In this document: positions 44,619 to 53,068 of the stretch, one piece after another
Layout: every line of letters begins with the position of its first letter
How positions within the stretch are numbered: position 1 is the first letter of the stretch
Notes under the pieces: model-generated
Database searches by the model: none
Seen by the model: only the letters and a program-made list of their open reading frames with translations
What the model was told of the DNA's origin: nothing
Source: Actinokineospora auranticolor
GTDB taxonomy: Bacteria > Actinomycetota > Actinomycetes > Mycobacteriales > Pseudonocardiaceae
DNA length: 64,000 bases
Assembly: GCF_002934265.1 (NCBI RefSeq)
Contig: NZ_PTIX01000004.1
Span: forward strand, 372,001 to 436,000
Reading direction: 5' to 3'
Program-made: the position numbers and the translations under genes

Positions 44619-46307
44619 TCATCGCAGGTCGTTCTCGTCGGCGCGGAGCACCCACTGGGCGAACCGCTCGTCCGCCGCGCGCTGGGCCACGTAGTGGCGC
44701 ACGACCCGCTCGACGTACTCCGGCAGCTCGTCCGCGGTGACCTTGTGGCCGCGCAGCTTGCGGCCGAAGCCCGCGTCGAGGCCGAGGCCGCCGCCGAGGT
44801 GCACCTGGAAGCCCTCGACCTGGTTGCCCGCGTCGTCGGTGACGATCTGGCCCTTGAGCCCGATGTCGGCGGTCTGGATGCGGGCGCAGGAGTTCGGGCA
44901 GCCGTTGATGTGCACGGTGATCGGCGCCGTGATGCCGTCGGTGATGTCCTTGAGCCGGGTCTCCAGCTTGTCGACCAGGTCGACCGCGCGGCCCTTGGTC
45001 TCGACGATGGCCAGCTTGCAGAACTCGATGCCGGTGCAGGCCATGACCCCGCGCCGCCACGGCGACGGCTTGCTGTGCAGACCCAGCTTCACCAGGTCGG
45101 CCTGCAGCGCGGGCACCTCGGACTCGGGCACGTCCAGCACGACGAGCTTCTGCTGCGGGGTGAACCGCACCCGGTTCGAGCCCGCGCGCTCGGCGGCCTT
45201 GGCCACCTCGACCAGCGTCGACCCGGACACCCGGCCCGCGATCGGCGCGGCGCCGACGTAGAACTTGCCGTCCCGCTGCCGGTGCGCGCCGACGTGGTCG
45301 TACGGCACGGCCGGGACCTCGGGCGCCGGGCCGTCGAGCATCGCGCGCTTGAGGTACTCGGTCTCCATGACCTCGCGGAACTTCGCCGGACCCCAGTCCT
45401 TCACCAGGAACTTGATCCGGGCGCGGTGCCGCAGGCGGCGGTAGCCGTAGTCGCGGAAGACGCTGATGACCGCCTCCCACACGTCGGCGACCTCGTCGAG
45501 CGGCACCCACGCGCCCAGCCGCTGGCCGATCATCGGGTTGGTCGACAGGCCGCCGCCGACCCACACGTCGAAGCCGGGACCGTGCTCGGGGTGGTTGACG
45601 CCGACGAACGCCACGTCGTGGATCTCGTGCGCCACGTCCGGCAGGCCCGACACCGCGGTCTTGAACTTGCGCGGCAGGTTCGAGAACGACGGGTTGCCGA
45701 TGTAGCGGCGCTTGATCTCGTCGATCGCCGGGGTGCCGTCGATGACCTCGTCCACGGCGATGCCCGCCACCGGCGAACCCAGGATGACGCGCGGGCTGTC
45801 GCCGCAGGCCTCCATGGTGGTCATGCCCGCGCCCTCGAGCTTGGCCCACACGGCGGGCATGTCCTCGACCCGGATCCAGTGGTACTGGATGTTCTGCCGG
45901 TCGGTGATGTCGGCGGTGTCGCGCGCGTAGGTCTGCGACACCTCGCCGAGCACGGTGAGCTGCTCGGTCGTCACCGCGCCGCCGTCGGTGCGCACGCGGA
46001 GCATGAAGAACTCGTCGTCGAGCTCCTCCGGCTCCAGCGTCGCGGTGCGGCCGCCGTCGATCCCCGGCTTGCGCTGGGTGTAGAGGCCGTACCAGCGGAA
46101 CCGGCCGCGCAGGTCACCCGGGTCGATGCTGTCGAAACCGCCATGCGCGTAGATGTTCTCGATGCGCGCGCGCACGTTGAGCGGGTTGTCGTCCTTCTTC
46201 GACCGCTCGTTCGGATTCAGCGGCTCTCGGTAGCCGAGCGCCCATTGGCCCTCGCCCTTGCGCGCGCGTGCGGCGGGACGGGCGGGTGGGGGTGTGGTGG
46301 GAGACAC
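44619..46307 (-). CDS. sir: Ferredoxin-dependent sulfite reductase (siroheme/[4Fe-4S])
   Basis: 562 residues with the two-repeat nitrite/sulfite reductase fold. The cluster/siroheme ligands are ACTGIEFCKLAIVETK and HINGCPNSCARIQ. The substrate-site region includes YTQRKPGIDGG and VSQTYARDTADITDRQNIQY. It reduces sulfite to sulfide with six electrons from ferredoxin. First enzyme gene of the operon, after the leader peptide, which starts 118 bp upstream. The GTG at 46307 begins a Pro/Ala-rich N-terminus. Confidence 0.96.
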   Translation of the reverse strand: MSPTTPPPARPAARARKGEGQWALGYREPLNPNERSKKDDNPLNVRARIENIYAHGGFDSIDPGDLRGRFRWYGLYTQRKPGIDGGRTATLEPEELDDEFFMLRVRTDGGAVTTEQLTVLGEVSQTYARDTADITDRQNIQYHWIRVEDMPAVWAKLEGAGMTTMEACGDSPRVILGSPVAGIAVDEVIDGTPAIDEIKRRYIGNPSFSNLPRKFKTAVSGLPDVAHEIHDVAFVGVNHPEHGPGFDVWVGGGLSTNPMIGQRLGAWVPLDEVADVWEAVISVFRDYGYRRLRHRARIKFLVKDWGPAKFREVMETEYLKRAMLDGPAPEVPAVPYDHVGAHRQRDGKFYVGAAPIAGRVSGSTLVEVAKAAERAGSNRVRFTPQQKLVVLDVPESEVPALQADLVKLGLHSKPSPWRRGVMACTGIEFCKLAIVETKGRAVDLVDKLETRLKDITDGITAPITVHINGCPNSCARIQTADIGLKGQIVTDDAGNQVEGFQVHLGGGLGLDAGFGRKLRGHKVTADELPEYVERVVRHYVAQRAADERFAQWVLRADENDLR

Positions 46308-46424
46308 CGGTGGTTCCTCCGGGGCCGGGGCGCTCGCGCGCTCCGCAGGGACCCCGGGCGGCGTTGCGGGGGATCACTCAGCGGCGCGCCCGACGCCTGC
46401 TGAATGCGAATGAGGCGCGACGGG

Positions 46425-46511
46425 TCAGCTGGGCTGACGGCACATCGCGCTGGACACGCGCCGAAAATCCACGTGGCGGCGGGCCACCAGGAAGACTTCG
46501 GTCGCGGACAT
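46425..46511 (-). CDS. Cysteine-type leader peptide of the sulfur operon
   Basis: 28 residues: MSATEVFLVARRHVDFRRVS then SAMCRQPS. The core RRHVDxxRVxSAxC is shared by short leader peptides upstream of cys genes in many actinobacteria. It is believed to let ribosome progress at the Cys codon report cysteine supply and tune downstream expression. The ATG at 46511 lacks a strong ribosome site, so it may be translated from a short or leaderless mRNA. Confidence 0.82.
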   Translation of the reverse strand: MSATEVFLVARRHVDFRRVSSAMCRQPS

Positions 46512-46653
46512 GGGCTCAGCGTGCCATGCGTCCACGGTATGGTCCACCGTCAACCGGATGCTGGGACGAGGCTCACTGAGCTTGCGTTGAGCCGCGCTTG
46601 AGTGCGCCGTTACTGGTTGTCGGGCTGTTCCGGGCACCTGGGAGGATGGGCGG

Positions 46654-47868
46654 GTGGCCGCAGCTTTCCCCGAGGGTGAACCCGCTCCGCCCGACGGCGC
46701 ACTGCCCGCGCGGTCGCTCGCCGGAGTGGGCACGCGGCCGTTCGGCGTCTACGTGCACGTCCCGTTCTGCGCGACCCGCTGCGGGTACTGCGACTTCAAC
46801 ACCTACACCGCGGGCGAACTGGGCACCTCCGCCTCCCCGTCCTCCTGGCTGGAAGGTCTACGGCGCGAGCTGGACTTGGCCGCCCGGGTCCTGGGTGACC
46901 CGCCCGCGGCCGAGACGGTGTTCGTCGGCGGCGGCACCCCGTCCCTTCTGGGCGCGGACGGTCTCACCGCCGTGCTGGACTCGGTACGCGGCGTGTTCGG
47001 CCTGGCACCGGGCGCGGAGGTGACGACGGAGTCCAACCCCGAATCGACCTCCCCGGAGTTCTTCGACGGCCTCGCCGCCACCGGGTACACGCGCGTGTCG
47101 CTGGGCATGCAGTCGGCCGCGCGGCACGTGCTCGCGGTGCTCGACCGCACCCACACCCCGGGCCGCGCGGTTGCGGCGGCCCGGGAGGCGCGGGCGGCGG
47201 GACTCGCGCACGTGAACCTCGACCTCATCTACGGGACGCCGGGGGAGCGGCCCGAGGACCTGGCGGCCTCGCTCGACGCGGTGCTGGAAGCCGGGGTCGA
47301 CCACGTGTCGGCGTACGCGCTGATCGTCGAGGAGGGCACGGCGCTGGCCCGGCGGGTGCGTCGGGGGGAGCTGCCCATGCCGGAGGACGACGTGCTGGCC
47401 GACCGGTACGAGCAGGTCGACGCGGCGCTGACCGCGGCCGGGCTGGACTGGTACGAGGTGTCGAACTGGGCGGCGTCGGCGGCGGCCCGGTGCAGGCACA
47501 ACCTGGGGTACTGGCTGGGCGGGGACTGGTGGGGGGCGGGTCCGGGGGCGCACAGCCACGTGGGCGGGGTGCGCTGGTGGAACGTCAAACACCCGGCCCG
47601 CTACGCCGACCTGCTGGCGGAGGGACTCTCACCCGCGTTCGGTCGTGAGGTGCTGACCCCGGAGGACCAGCGGGTGGAACGGATCCTGCTGGAGCTGCGG
47701 CTGGCCGGGGGACTGCCGGTCGACGCCTTGACCGACTCCGGTCGAGCCGAGGCGGGGGCCGCCGCCGCTGACGGCCTGCTGGACGACTCGGCCCTGGCCG
47801 CGGGCCGCTGCGTGCTGACCCCGCGCGGCCGACTCCTCGCCGACGCCGTCGTCCGCCGCCTCACCTGA
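46654..47868 (+). CDS. hemW: Radical-SAM heme chaperone HemW (coproporphyrinogen III oxidase-like)
   Basis: 404 residues. The radical-SAM cluster motif is in VHVPFCATRCGYCDFNTYT (CxxxCxxC with an extra CxF), followed by VFVGGGTPSLL and LGMQSAARHVLAVLDRTHTP; the HemN C-terminal domain is at ~290-400. HemW delivers heme in several bacteria; this group lacks the features of true oxygen-independent HemN. GGGAGG lies 10 bases before the GTG at 46654. It is divergent from the sulfur operon. Confidence 0.94.
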   Translation: MAAAFPEGEPAPPDGALPARSLAGVGTRPFGVYVHVPFCATRCGYCDFNTYTAGELGTSASPSSWLEGLRRELDLAARVLGDPPAAETVFVGGGTPSLLGADGLTAVLDSVRGVFGLAPGAEVTTESNPESTSPEFFDGLAATGYTRVSLGMQSAARHVLAVLDRTHTPGRAVAAAREARAAGLAHVNLDLIYGTPGERPEDLAASLDAVLEAGVDHVSAYALIVEEGTALARRVRRGELPMPEDDVLADRYEQVDAALTAAGLDWYEVSNWAASAAARCRHNLGYWLGGDWWGAGPGAHSHVGGVRWWNVKHPARYADLLAEGLSPAFGREVLTPEDQRVERILLELRLAGGLPVDALTDSGRAEAGAAAADGLLDDSALAAGRCVLTPRGRLLADAVVRRLT

Positions 47869-47925
47869 CCTGTGGGCGCGACTCGGCGCCCACCGCCGCG
47901 CCGGTGTGGATCGTGCTCGGCGGAG

Positions 47926-47953
47926 TTGTCCACATGCGCCGAGGTTGCCCACC
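47926..47953 (+). repeat. DnaA-box-like pair, copy C
   Basis: TTGTCCACA (47926-47934), spacer TGCGCCGAGG, then TTGCCCACC (47945-47953). It lies 57 bp after the hemW stop. GTGGATCGTGCTCGG precedes it (from ~47906) and GACCACTC follows, both shared with copy D at 63198, so the homologous unit is longer than the pair. Confidence 0.75.
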
Positions 47954-47995
47954 GGCCACGGCGACCACTCTTCCGCGAGCCCGAACCCCGATGGC

Positions 47996-48678
47996 GGCTT
48001 ATTCACGACCCATGCTGACCGCCCGAAGTGAGATGGCGGCGGCCCGTTTGAGAGAGTTCAGTTGCCGCACCTAGTTCTCAAACAAACGGACCGCCTTTAT
48101 GTATCAAACCGCCGATCTCGCTCGGGGTCGCATCGAGGAATTATGCTCTCTCGCTCATTGTGCGACCGGAGGGTCGGTTCGTCGGTGGCCACCAATTGTG
48201 GGGTTGTATCGCTCGGTGGTGGTGACGTTGGCGCTGCTGCCGTGCTGGTCATGGGCCTCGCGCCCGGAGTTGTCCTCGGGGAACACCGCACGACCGGGCT
48301 CAACGTCCAGGTCGTGTGCACGCTGGCGGGCGACTGAGATGGGTATCCGATCCCATGTCGGGATCTCGGAACGACATCGTCGGCCTGAAGGCCTCACGAA
48401 CTCTCGACGGTCGCGACCCCAGTACCTGACTCGGCCACAAGGGCTACATCGACAGCGGCATCCTGACCCCCATCAGGAAACCTCGAAACAGGAAGCAGTC
48501 CGACCGAGAAAGAGAGTTCAACCGATACCACAACTCCATCCGAGTCGTGGTCGAACGCACTGTTGCCCAACTCAAGACCCGGCGCGTTCTCCACACCGAC
48601 TATCGACGCCCTGTCGACACCTTCACCGAGACCATCTCTGCGGTCGTCAGCCTCTATTCCTATGCCGCTGAATAAGCC
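47996..48678 (+). mobile_element. Remnant of an IS5-family insertion sequence
   Basis: The ends are inverted repeats: GGCTTATTCA at 47996-48005 and TGAATAAGCC at 48669-48678. Between them is a broken transposase gene. At 683 bp it is shorter than a complete element of this type (usually near 900 bp), so an internal deletion is likely. The sequence is less GC-rich than its surroundings. It sits inside a copy of the DnaA-pair/stem-loop repeat unit. No clear target-site duplication was seen. Confidence 0.85.
48099..48675 (+). pseudogene. DDE transposase (DDE_Tnp_4, IS5 type), inactivated
   Basis: The start MYQTADLARGRIEELCSLAH runs in frame to about 48240 (RSVVVTLALL). After that the frame shifts to EHRTTGLNVQVVCTLAGD with a stop at ~48337, and then to GHKGYIDSGILTPIRKPR and VVERTVAQLKTRRVLHTDYR, ending with TAA at 48673-48675. 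These blocks match the order of an IS5-type transposase. The HTH and first catalytic Asp region seem deleted, and at least two frameshifts separate the parts. It cannot make an active enzyme. Confidence 0.88.
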
Positions 48679-48683
48679 TCATA

Positions 48684-48732
48684 GGCTTGAAATTAGGGCT
48701 TCCCCTATAGCGGGGGACCCCTGCGCGGGCGT
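48684..48732 (+). repeat. Stem-loop repeat, copy 1
   Basis: GGCTTGAAATTAGGGCTTCC begins a ~48-bp element whose arms AGGGCTTCCCC and GGGGGACCCCT can pair around TATAGC, ending CGCGGGCG. A second copy is at 63267. It lies just right of the IS remnant; the DnaA-box pair that adjoins the other copy lies left of it. Confidence 0.8.
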
Positions 48733-48754
48733 GCGGAGGGGCTTGGCGGGAGGT

Positions 48755-49378
48755 CTAGGTCGCCGTCTGCTCGGCGTCGCCGCGCAAGCCGGTGATCATG
48801 CGGATGAGGACGTCGCGGTACTCGGCGCGGAGGCGGGTCTGGTCGGTCGGGGCGGCCTCGGCCAGGCCGTGCCCGGCGGCGCCGATCGCGCTGAAGGCTA
48901 CGTCCGCCAGGGACCTCAGCGGCATCGGCGCCAGCAGGCCGTCCGCCAGCATCTCGCCGAGGATCAGCGTGATCGTCCCGTACGCGTACTTCTGCTCCGT
49001 CTGGTGCCACCCGTGCCACCCCATCGCGATCGGTCCCTCCCGCCACACGACCCGGCTGTAGACCGGGTCGAGGCACTGGTCGAGGAACGCGTCGAGGGCG
49101 GCCATCGCGCCTGCCCAGCGGTCCGGGGCGGCGCGGTAGGCCGAGCCGATCCGCTCGGTCGACTGGCCCTCCAGCACCTCGAGCACCGCCTCGAACAAGG
49201 CCTTCTTGCTGCTGAAGTGGTGGTAGACCGCGCCGCGGGTGGCCTGGATGTCGGCGGCGACGTCCTCCAGCCCGGTCGCCGCGTAGCCGTCGGTGGCGAA
49301 GCGCCGGGTGGCCGCAGCGATCAGCGCCGCCCGGGTCGCTTCCGAGTACTGCTCCCGGCGGCTTTTCACGACTGGCAC
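48755..49378 (-). CDS. TetR-family transcriptional repressor
   Basis: About 208 residues from GTG 49378 (GTG 49369 is also possible). The N-terminal HTH reads ALIAAATRRFATDGYAATGL and GAVYHHFSSKKALFEAVLEV; the C-terminal ligand domain is TetR_C-like. It is divergent from the P450 gene and lies next to an inverted repeat at 49411, so it most likely represses itself and the P450. The inducer is unknown. Confidence 0.93.
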   Translation of the reverse strand: MPVVKSRREQYSEATRAALIAAATRRFATDGYAATGLEDVAADIQATRGAVYHHFSSKKALFEAVLEVLEGQSTERIGSAYRAAPDRWAGAMAALDAFLDQCLDPVYSRVVWREGPIAMGWHGWHQTEQKYAYGTITLILGEMLADGLLAPMPLRSLADVAFSAIGAAGHGLAEAAPTDQTRLRAEYRDVLIRMITGLRGDAEQTAT

Positions 49379-49410
49379 CGGGCAGACCTTACTGGCATAC
49401 ACTGCGTATG

Positions 49411-49426
49411 TAACCAACGCTGGTTA
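49411..49426. promoter_or_regulatory. Probable TetR operator between tetR and the P450 gene
   Basis: TAACCA-ACGC-TGGTTA is a perfect inverted repeat, framed further out by CTGCGTA (49402-49408) and TACGCAG (49434-49440). It is in the 75-bp divergent promoter gap, 28 bases before the P450 start. It is a strong candidate for the repressor binding site. Confidence 0.8.
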
Positions 49427-49453
49427 TGTAAACTACGCAGAGTAGGTGACCTT

Positions 49454-50662
49454 GTGACGGTAGCACCGTTCAACCCGTTCGCTCCCGGCTTCACCGAGAA
49501 CCCCTACCCCGAGTACGCCCGCCTGCGCGCCGAGGCCCCCGTGCACGAGCACCCGCTCGGGTTCTGGATCGTGAGCGCCTACGCCGAGGTCAACGCCCTC
49601 TTGCGCGCGGGGCTCTCGGTAGAGAACCGCCACCTCGCCCCGCACCCGGCCCGTGACGCGATCCGGGAGGCCGTGGGGGACCGCGACCTGCGCGGCGGCG
49701 GCCTGTCCATGCTCGACCGCGACGCCCCCGACCACACCCGGCTGCGCCGCCTGGTCACCAAGGTCTTCACCCCGCGCGCGGTGGCCGCGCTGGAACCGGA
49801 CGTCACCGGCATCGTCGACGCCGCGCTCGACCGGCTGGCCGCGGCGGGCGGCGGCGGCGACCTGGTCGACGAACTCGCCTTCCCGCTGCCCTTCACCGTG
49901 ATCAACCGGATGCTGGGCATGCCGCCGGGCGAGGCCGACCGGGTCCGCGACCTGACCGGGCTGCTGGTCCGTTCGTTGGAACCGCTGCCCGACCCGGAGC
50001 ACGCCATCCGCGTCTACGCGGCCGACCAGGAACTGTCCGCCATGGTCGCCGAGGTCATCGAGCACAAGCGCGCCAACCCGGCCGACGACCTGCTGACCGC
50101 GCTGATCCGCGCCGAGGAGGACGGCGACGTGCTCAGCGACGACGAGCTGGTCTCCCAGGTCGTGCTGCTCTACGTGGCCGGGCACGAGACCACGGTCAAC
50201 CTGATCTCCAACGGCGTCGTCGCCCTGCTGCGCCACCCCGACCAGCTGGCCGCCCTGCGCGCCGACCCGGCGCTGATCGGCAACGCCGTCGAGGAACTGC
50301 TGCGCTACGACAGCCCGGTGCAGCTGAGCAGGCGCATCACCACCGCGCCGTTCGCCGTCGGCGGCACGGAGATCCCGGCGGGCACCTTCGTCCTGGCCAA
50401 CCTCGCCGGGGCCAACACCGACGAGCTGTTCTGGGGCCCCGACGCCGCCGACCTGCGGCTCGACCGCGAGAACGCCCGCCACCACGTCTCCTTCGGCGCG
50501 GGCCCGCACCACTGCCTGGGCGCCGCGCTCGCCCGCCTCGAGGGCCGCGTCGCCATCGGCAGGCTCGTCGAGCGCTTCCCGGACCTGGCCCTCGCCGGTG
50601 ACGTGACCTGGAACGGCCGCATCAACCTGCGCGGCGCGGCGAAGGTCCCGGTCTCGGTGTGA
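49454..50662 (+). CDS. Cytochrome P450
   Basis: 402 residues, class I bacterial type, cytoplasmic. The I-helix oxygen motif is AGHETTV (~241), the ExxR pair is EELLRY (~280), and the heme Cys loop is FGAGPHHCLGAALARLE (~346). It needs ferredoxin and reductase, neither of which is in the window. The substrate is unknown; regulation by the divergent TetR gene suggests a response to a small foreign molecule. The GTG at 49454 begins VTVAPFNPFAPGF. Confidence 0.96.
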   Translation: MTVAPFNPFAPGFTENPYPEYARLRAEAPVHEHPLGFWIVSAYAEVNALLRAGLSVENRHLAPHPARDAIREAVGDRDLRGGGLSMLDRDAPDHTRLRRLVTKVFTPRAVAALEPDVTGIVDAALDRLAAAGGGGDLVDELAFPLPFTVINRMLGMPPGEADRVRDLTGLLVRSLEPLPDPEHAIRVYAADQELSAMVAEVIEHKRANPADDLLTALIRAEEDGDVLSDDELVSQVVLLYVAGHETTVNLISNGVVALLRHPDQLAALRADPALIGNAVEELLRYDSPVQLSRRITTAPFAVGGTEIPAGTFVLANLAGANTDELFWGPDAADLRLDRENARHHVSFGAGPHHCLGAALARLEGRVAIGRLVERFPDLALAGDVTWNGRINLRGAAKVPVSV

Positions 50663-50705
50663 CCCGGACGCGGGCGCCACTCGGGGGAGCGGCGCCCGCA
50701 CCGGT

Positions 50706-50850
50706 CAGCGCCGCGTCAGCGCTGCCGACCCGCTCGGTGATCAACCGGTGGGTTGCGGGGGGCATGCCGTTGACGCAGTGGTCCCGCGGTTCCCGCACGC
50801 CGGGCAGGCCGCGCAGGTACGCGCGGGTCTGCTCCAGATCGGCGTGCGAC
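50706..50850 (-). pseudogene. Possible remnant of a CDF-type cation efflux gene
   Basis: In one leftward frame the text ADLEQTRAYLRGLPGVREPR followed by DHCVNGMPP recalls the C-terminal cytoplasmic domain of cation-diffusion-facilitator proteins (R.xLxxLPGVxEVHDLHIW). Only ~48 codons are preserved; a stop lies just upstream and there is no start. It occupies the gap between the P450 and nucleotidyltransferase genes. Low confidence. Confidence 0.3.
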
Positions 50851-50980
50851 GGCGCCGACCTCGATGGAGGCGGGAATCACCTCCGCACGCGCACACCCGG
50901 CCACGCGGTCGAGCACCGGTCCAACCTTCCCACCCGATATCCGCTGGCCACGGCACCCGGCCCGTCGCGATCATCCCCGC

Positions 50981-51523
50981 GTGGACCTCCAACTCGCGGC
51001 CATCGCCGAAGTCGTGGCGCTCGCCGACCGCATCGGTGTCGACGTGTGGTTGCGCGGCGGCTGGGCCATGGACTTCTTCCTCGGCCGCGTCACCCGCCCG
51101 CACGTCGACGTCGACTGGTTCGTCCACGTCGACCAGGCACCCCGGCTCGTCGACGCCCTGCTCGCCGCGGGCCACTCCCGGCTGGTCAGCGGCGTCCCCG
51201 AGGCGCAGGCCGACCTCGCCCGCGACGGGGTCGAGCACGGCGTCGCCTACTTCGGCACCGATCCGACCGGTGCCCCGGTCGTCCCGGCAGGCCCGTACGC
51301 GGGCGAGCGGTGGCCCGCCGACCTGCTCGACGGCCCGCGCGCCACGCTCGGTGGGGTTACCGCCCGGGTGGTCCACCCCCGGGCGCAGGTCGAGATCAAG
51401 CGGATGATGCCCGTCTGGGTCCCCGGCCTGCGGAGGCGCCCGAAGGACGCCGGGGACATCGCGCTGCTCCTCGCCGCGCTCGATGGGGGAGTTCGGGACT
51501 TTCGGCCCCACTTGACCGAGTGA
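50981..51523 (+). CDS. Aminoglycoside-type nucleotidyltransferase (LinB/ANT(2'')-like)
   Basis: 180 residues. WLRGGWAMDFFLGRVTRPHV with DVDWFVHV is the nucleotidyltransferase core (GG-W-D, then DxDxx) seen in LinB and ANT(2'')-type enzymes. The later PRAQVEIKRMMPVWVPGLRR and KDAGDIALLLAAL fit the family end. Homologues adenylylate lincosamides or aminoglycosides; many chromosomal members have unknown substrates. Resistance is not shown. The GTG at 50981 was chosen because it begins the conserved part; a longer frame to 50864 is open. Confidence 0.78.
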   Translation: MDLQLAAIAEVVALADRIGVDVWLRGGWAMDFFLGRVTRPHVDVDWFVHVDQAPRLVDALLAAGHSRLVSGVPEAQADLARDGVEHGVAYFGTDPTGAPVVPAGPYAGERWPADLLDGPRATLGGVTARVVHPRAQVEIKRMMPVWVPGLRRRPKDAGDIALLLAALDGGVRDFRPHLTE

Positions 51524-51605
51524 CCGTATCTGGTACGGCCGACGCACCTCTTCTTGGCAGCGCCCGCGTGCCCGGGCGCGACCGCCGACCCGAGGAGTGA
51601 CCGCG

Positions 51606-51878
51606 ATGCTCGTCACCATGCGAGAGGTCCGCCAACGGCTGACCGGCGCCGACGTCGACTTCGACGCGGCGACCGAACTGGGCCCCGACGCGCTGCCGCA
51701 CCTGGCCGAGCTGGCCACCACCGACGACACTGTGCTCGCCTGCAAGGCGATCTACCTGGCCAGCCGCATCGGTGGGTCCGGCGGCACCGAGATCATCACC
51801 CGGGCGGCGGGCCACGACGACCCGATCGTGCGCATCGCGGCGTCCGCGGCGCTGCGCAACCTGGAGCACGCCCGCTGA
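51606..51878 (+). CDS. Short HEAT-like repeat protein
   Basis: 90 residues, mostly helical. [20 protein letters not shown] with [20 protein letters not shown] and [20 protein letters not shown] looks like two to three HEAT/PBS-lyase-like repeats. GAGGAG lies 8 bases before the ATG at 51606. No function known; it stands before hrcA, about 100 bp upstream, but is not an obvious member of that operon. Confidence 0.7.
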   Translation: MLVTMREVRQRLTGADVDFDAATELGPDALPHLAELATTDDTVLACKAIYLASRIGGSGGTEIITRAAGHDDPIVRIAASAALRNLEHAR

Positions 51879-51982
51879 GCCGTCCGCACCGCAGGCCGAC
51901 CAACCGGGGTAAACCGACCGACCGGCTCCGCGCCGCCCTCCGTAAACTTGTTCGCGGGGCTCGTGGACGAGGGAGGTGGCCC

Positions 51983-53005
51983 GTGGTCAGTTCGGACGAA
52001 CGCCGGTTCGAGGTGCTGCGCGCGATCGTCGCCGACTACGTCAGCAACCACGAGCCCGTGGCGTCCAAGGCGATCGTGGAGCGGCACAGCCTCGGCGTGT
52101 CCAGCGCGACCGTGCGCAACGACATGGCCTCGCTGGAGGAGGACGGCTACATCACCCAGCCGCACACCAGCGCGGGCCGCATCCCCACGGACAAGGGCTA
52201 CCGGCTCTTCGTCGACCGGCTCAGCGAGGTCAAGCCGCTGAGCACCGCCGAGCGCCGGGCCATCCAGAGCTTCCTCGACGGCGCCATCGACCTCGACGAC
52301 GTGATGCGCCGCAGCGTCCGGCTGCTCGCCCAGCTGACCCGCCAGGTGGCGGTGATCCAGTACCCGACGCTGACCACCTCGACCGTGCGCCACGTCGAAG
52401 TGGTCAGCATCACCCCCGCCCGGCTCATGCTGGTGCTGATCACCGACACCGGTCGGGTCGACCAGCGGATGGCCGACCTCGGCGACGTCATCACCGACGA
52501 ATCGGTCGCCCGGCTGCGCACCATGCTCAACTCGACGCTGTCGGGCAAGCGGCTCTCCGACGCCGCCGCCAGCGTCGCCGAACTGCCCGAGACCGCCCCC
52601 GCCGACCTGCGCGAGGTCATGACCCGGCTGGCCACCGTGCTGGTCGAGTCCCTGGTCGAACACCCCGAGGAGCGGCTGGTGCTCGGCGGCACCGCCAACC
52701 TCACCCGCAGCGCCGCGGACTTCCCGCACTCGCTGCGCCAGGTGCTGGAGGCGCTCGAGGAGCAGGTCGTGGTGCTCAAGCTGCTCGCCGCGACCGCGGA
52801 CCCCGGCATGATCTCGGTGCGCATCGGCGAGGAGAACGAGGCCGAGGAGATGCGCAGCACCTCGGTCGTTTCCATCGGCTACGGCACCCGCGCCGCCCTC
52901 CTCGGGGGCATGGGCGTGGTCGGCCCCACCCGGATGGACTACCCCACCAACATCGCCGCGGTACGCGCGGTGGCGAACTACGTCGGCGAGATCCTCGGTC
53001 GATAA
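51983..53005 (+). CDS. hrcA: Heat-inducible transcription repressor HrcA
   Basis: 340 residues. The winged helix lies at the N-terminus ([54 protein letters not shown]), followed by a GAF-like domain and the ending [20 protein letters not shown]. HrcA represses groES/groEL-type genes by binding CIRCE. GGGAGG precedes the GTG by 6 bases. I find no CIRCE before this gene. dnaJ follows 63 bp downstream, the standard pair. Confidence 0.98.
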   Translation: MVSSDERRFEVLRAIVADYVSNHEPVASKAIVERHSLGVSSATVRNDMASLEEDGYITQPHTSAGRIPTDKGYRLFVDRLSEVKPLSTAERRAIQSFLDGAIDLDDVMRRSVRLLAQLTRQVAVIQYPTLTTSTVRHVEVVSITPARLMLVLITDTGRVDQRMADLGDVITDESVARLRTMLNSTLSGKRLSDAAASVAELPETAPADLREVMTRLATVLVESLVEHPEERLVLGGTANLTRSAADFPHSLRQVLEALEEQVVVLKLLAATADPGMISVRIGEENEAEEMRSTSVVSIGYGTRAALLGGMGVVGPTRMDYPTNIAAVRAVANYVGEILGR

Positions 53006-53068
53006 AGCTGGCCGAGCGAAGGCAACAACGCGTCCCCGGGTCCGCCCGGGGCAGGAGGACTGGACACG

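Noticed and set aside
51523-51983. CIRCE element before hrcA
   Set aside because: No TTAGCACTC-N9-GAGTGCTAA-like sequence found in this stretch; the short HEAT-like gene occupies most of it.
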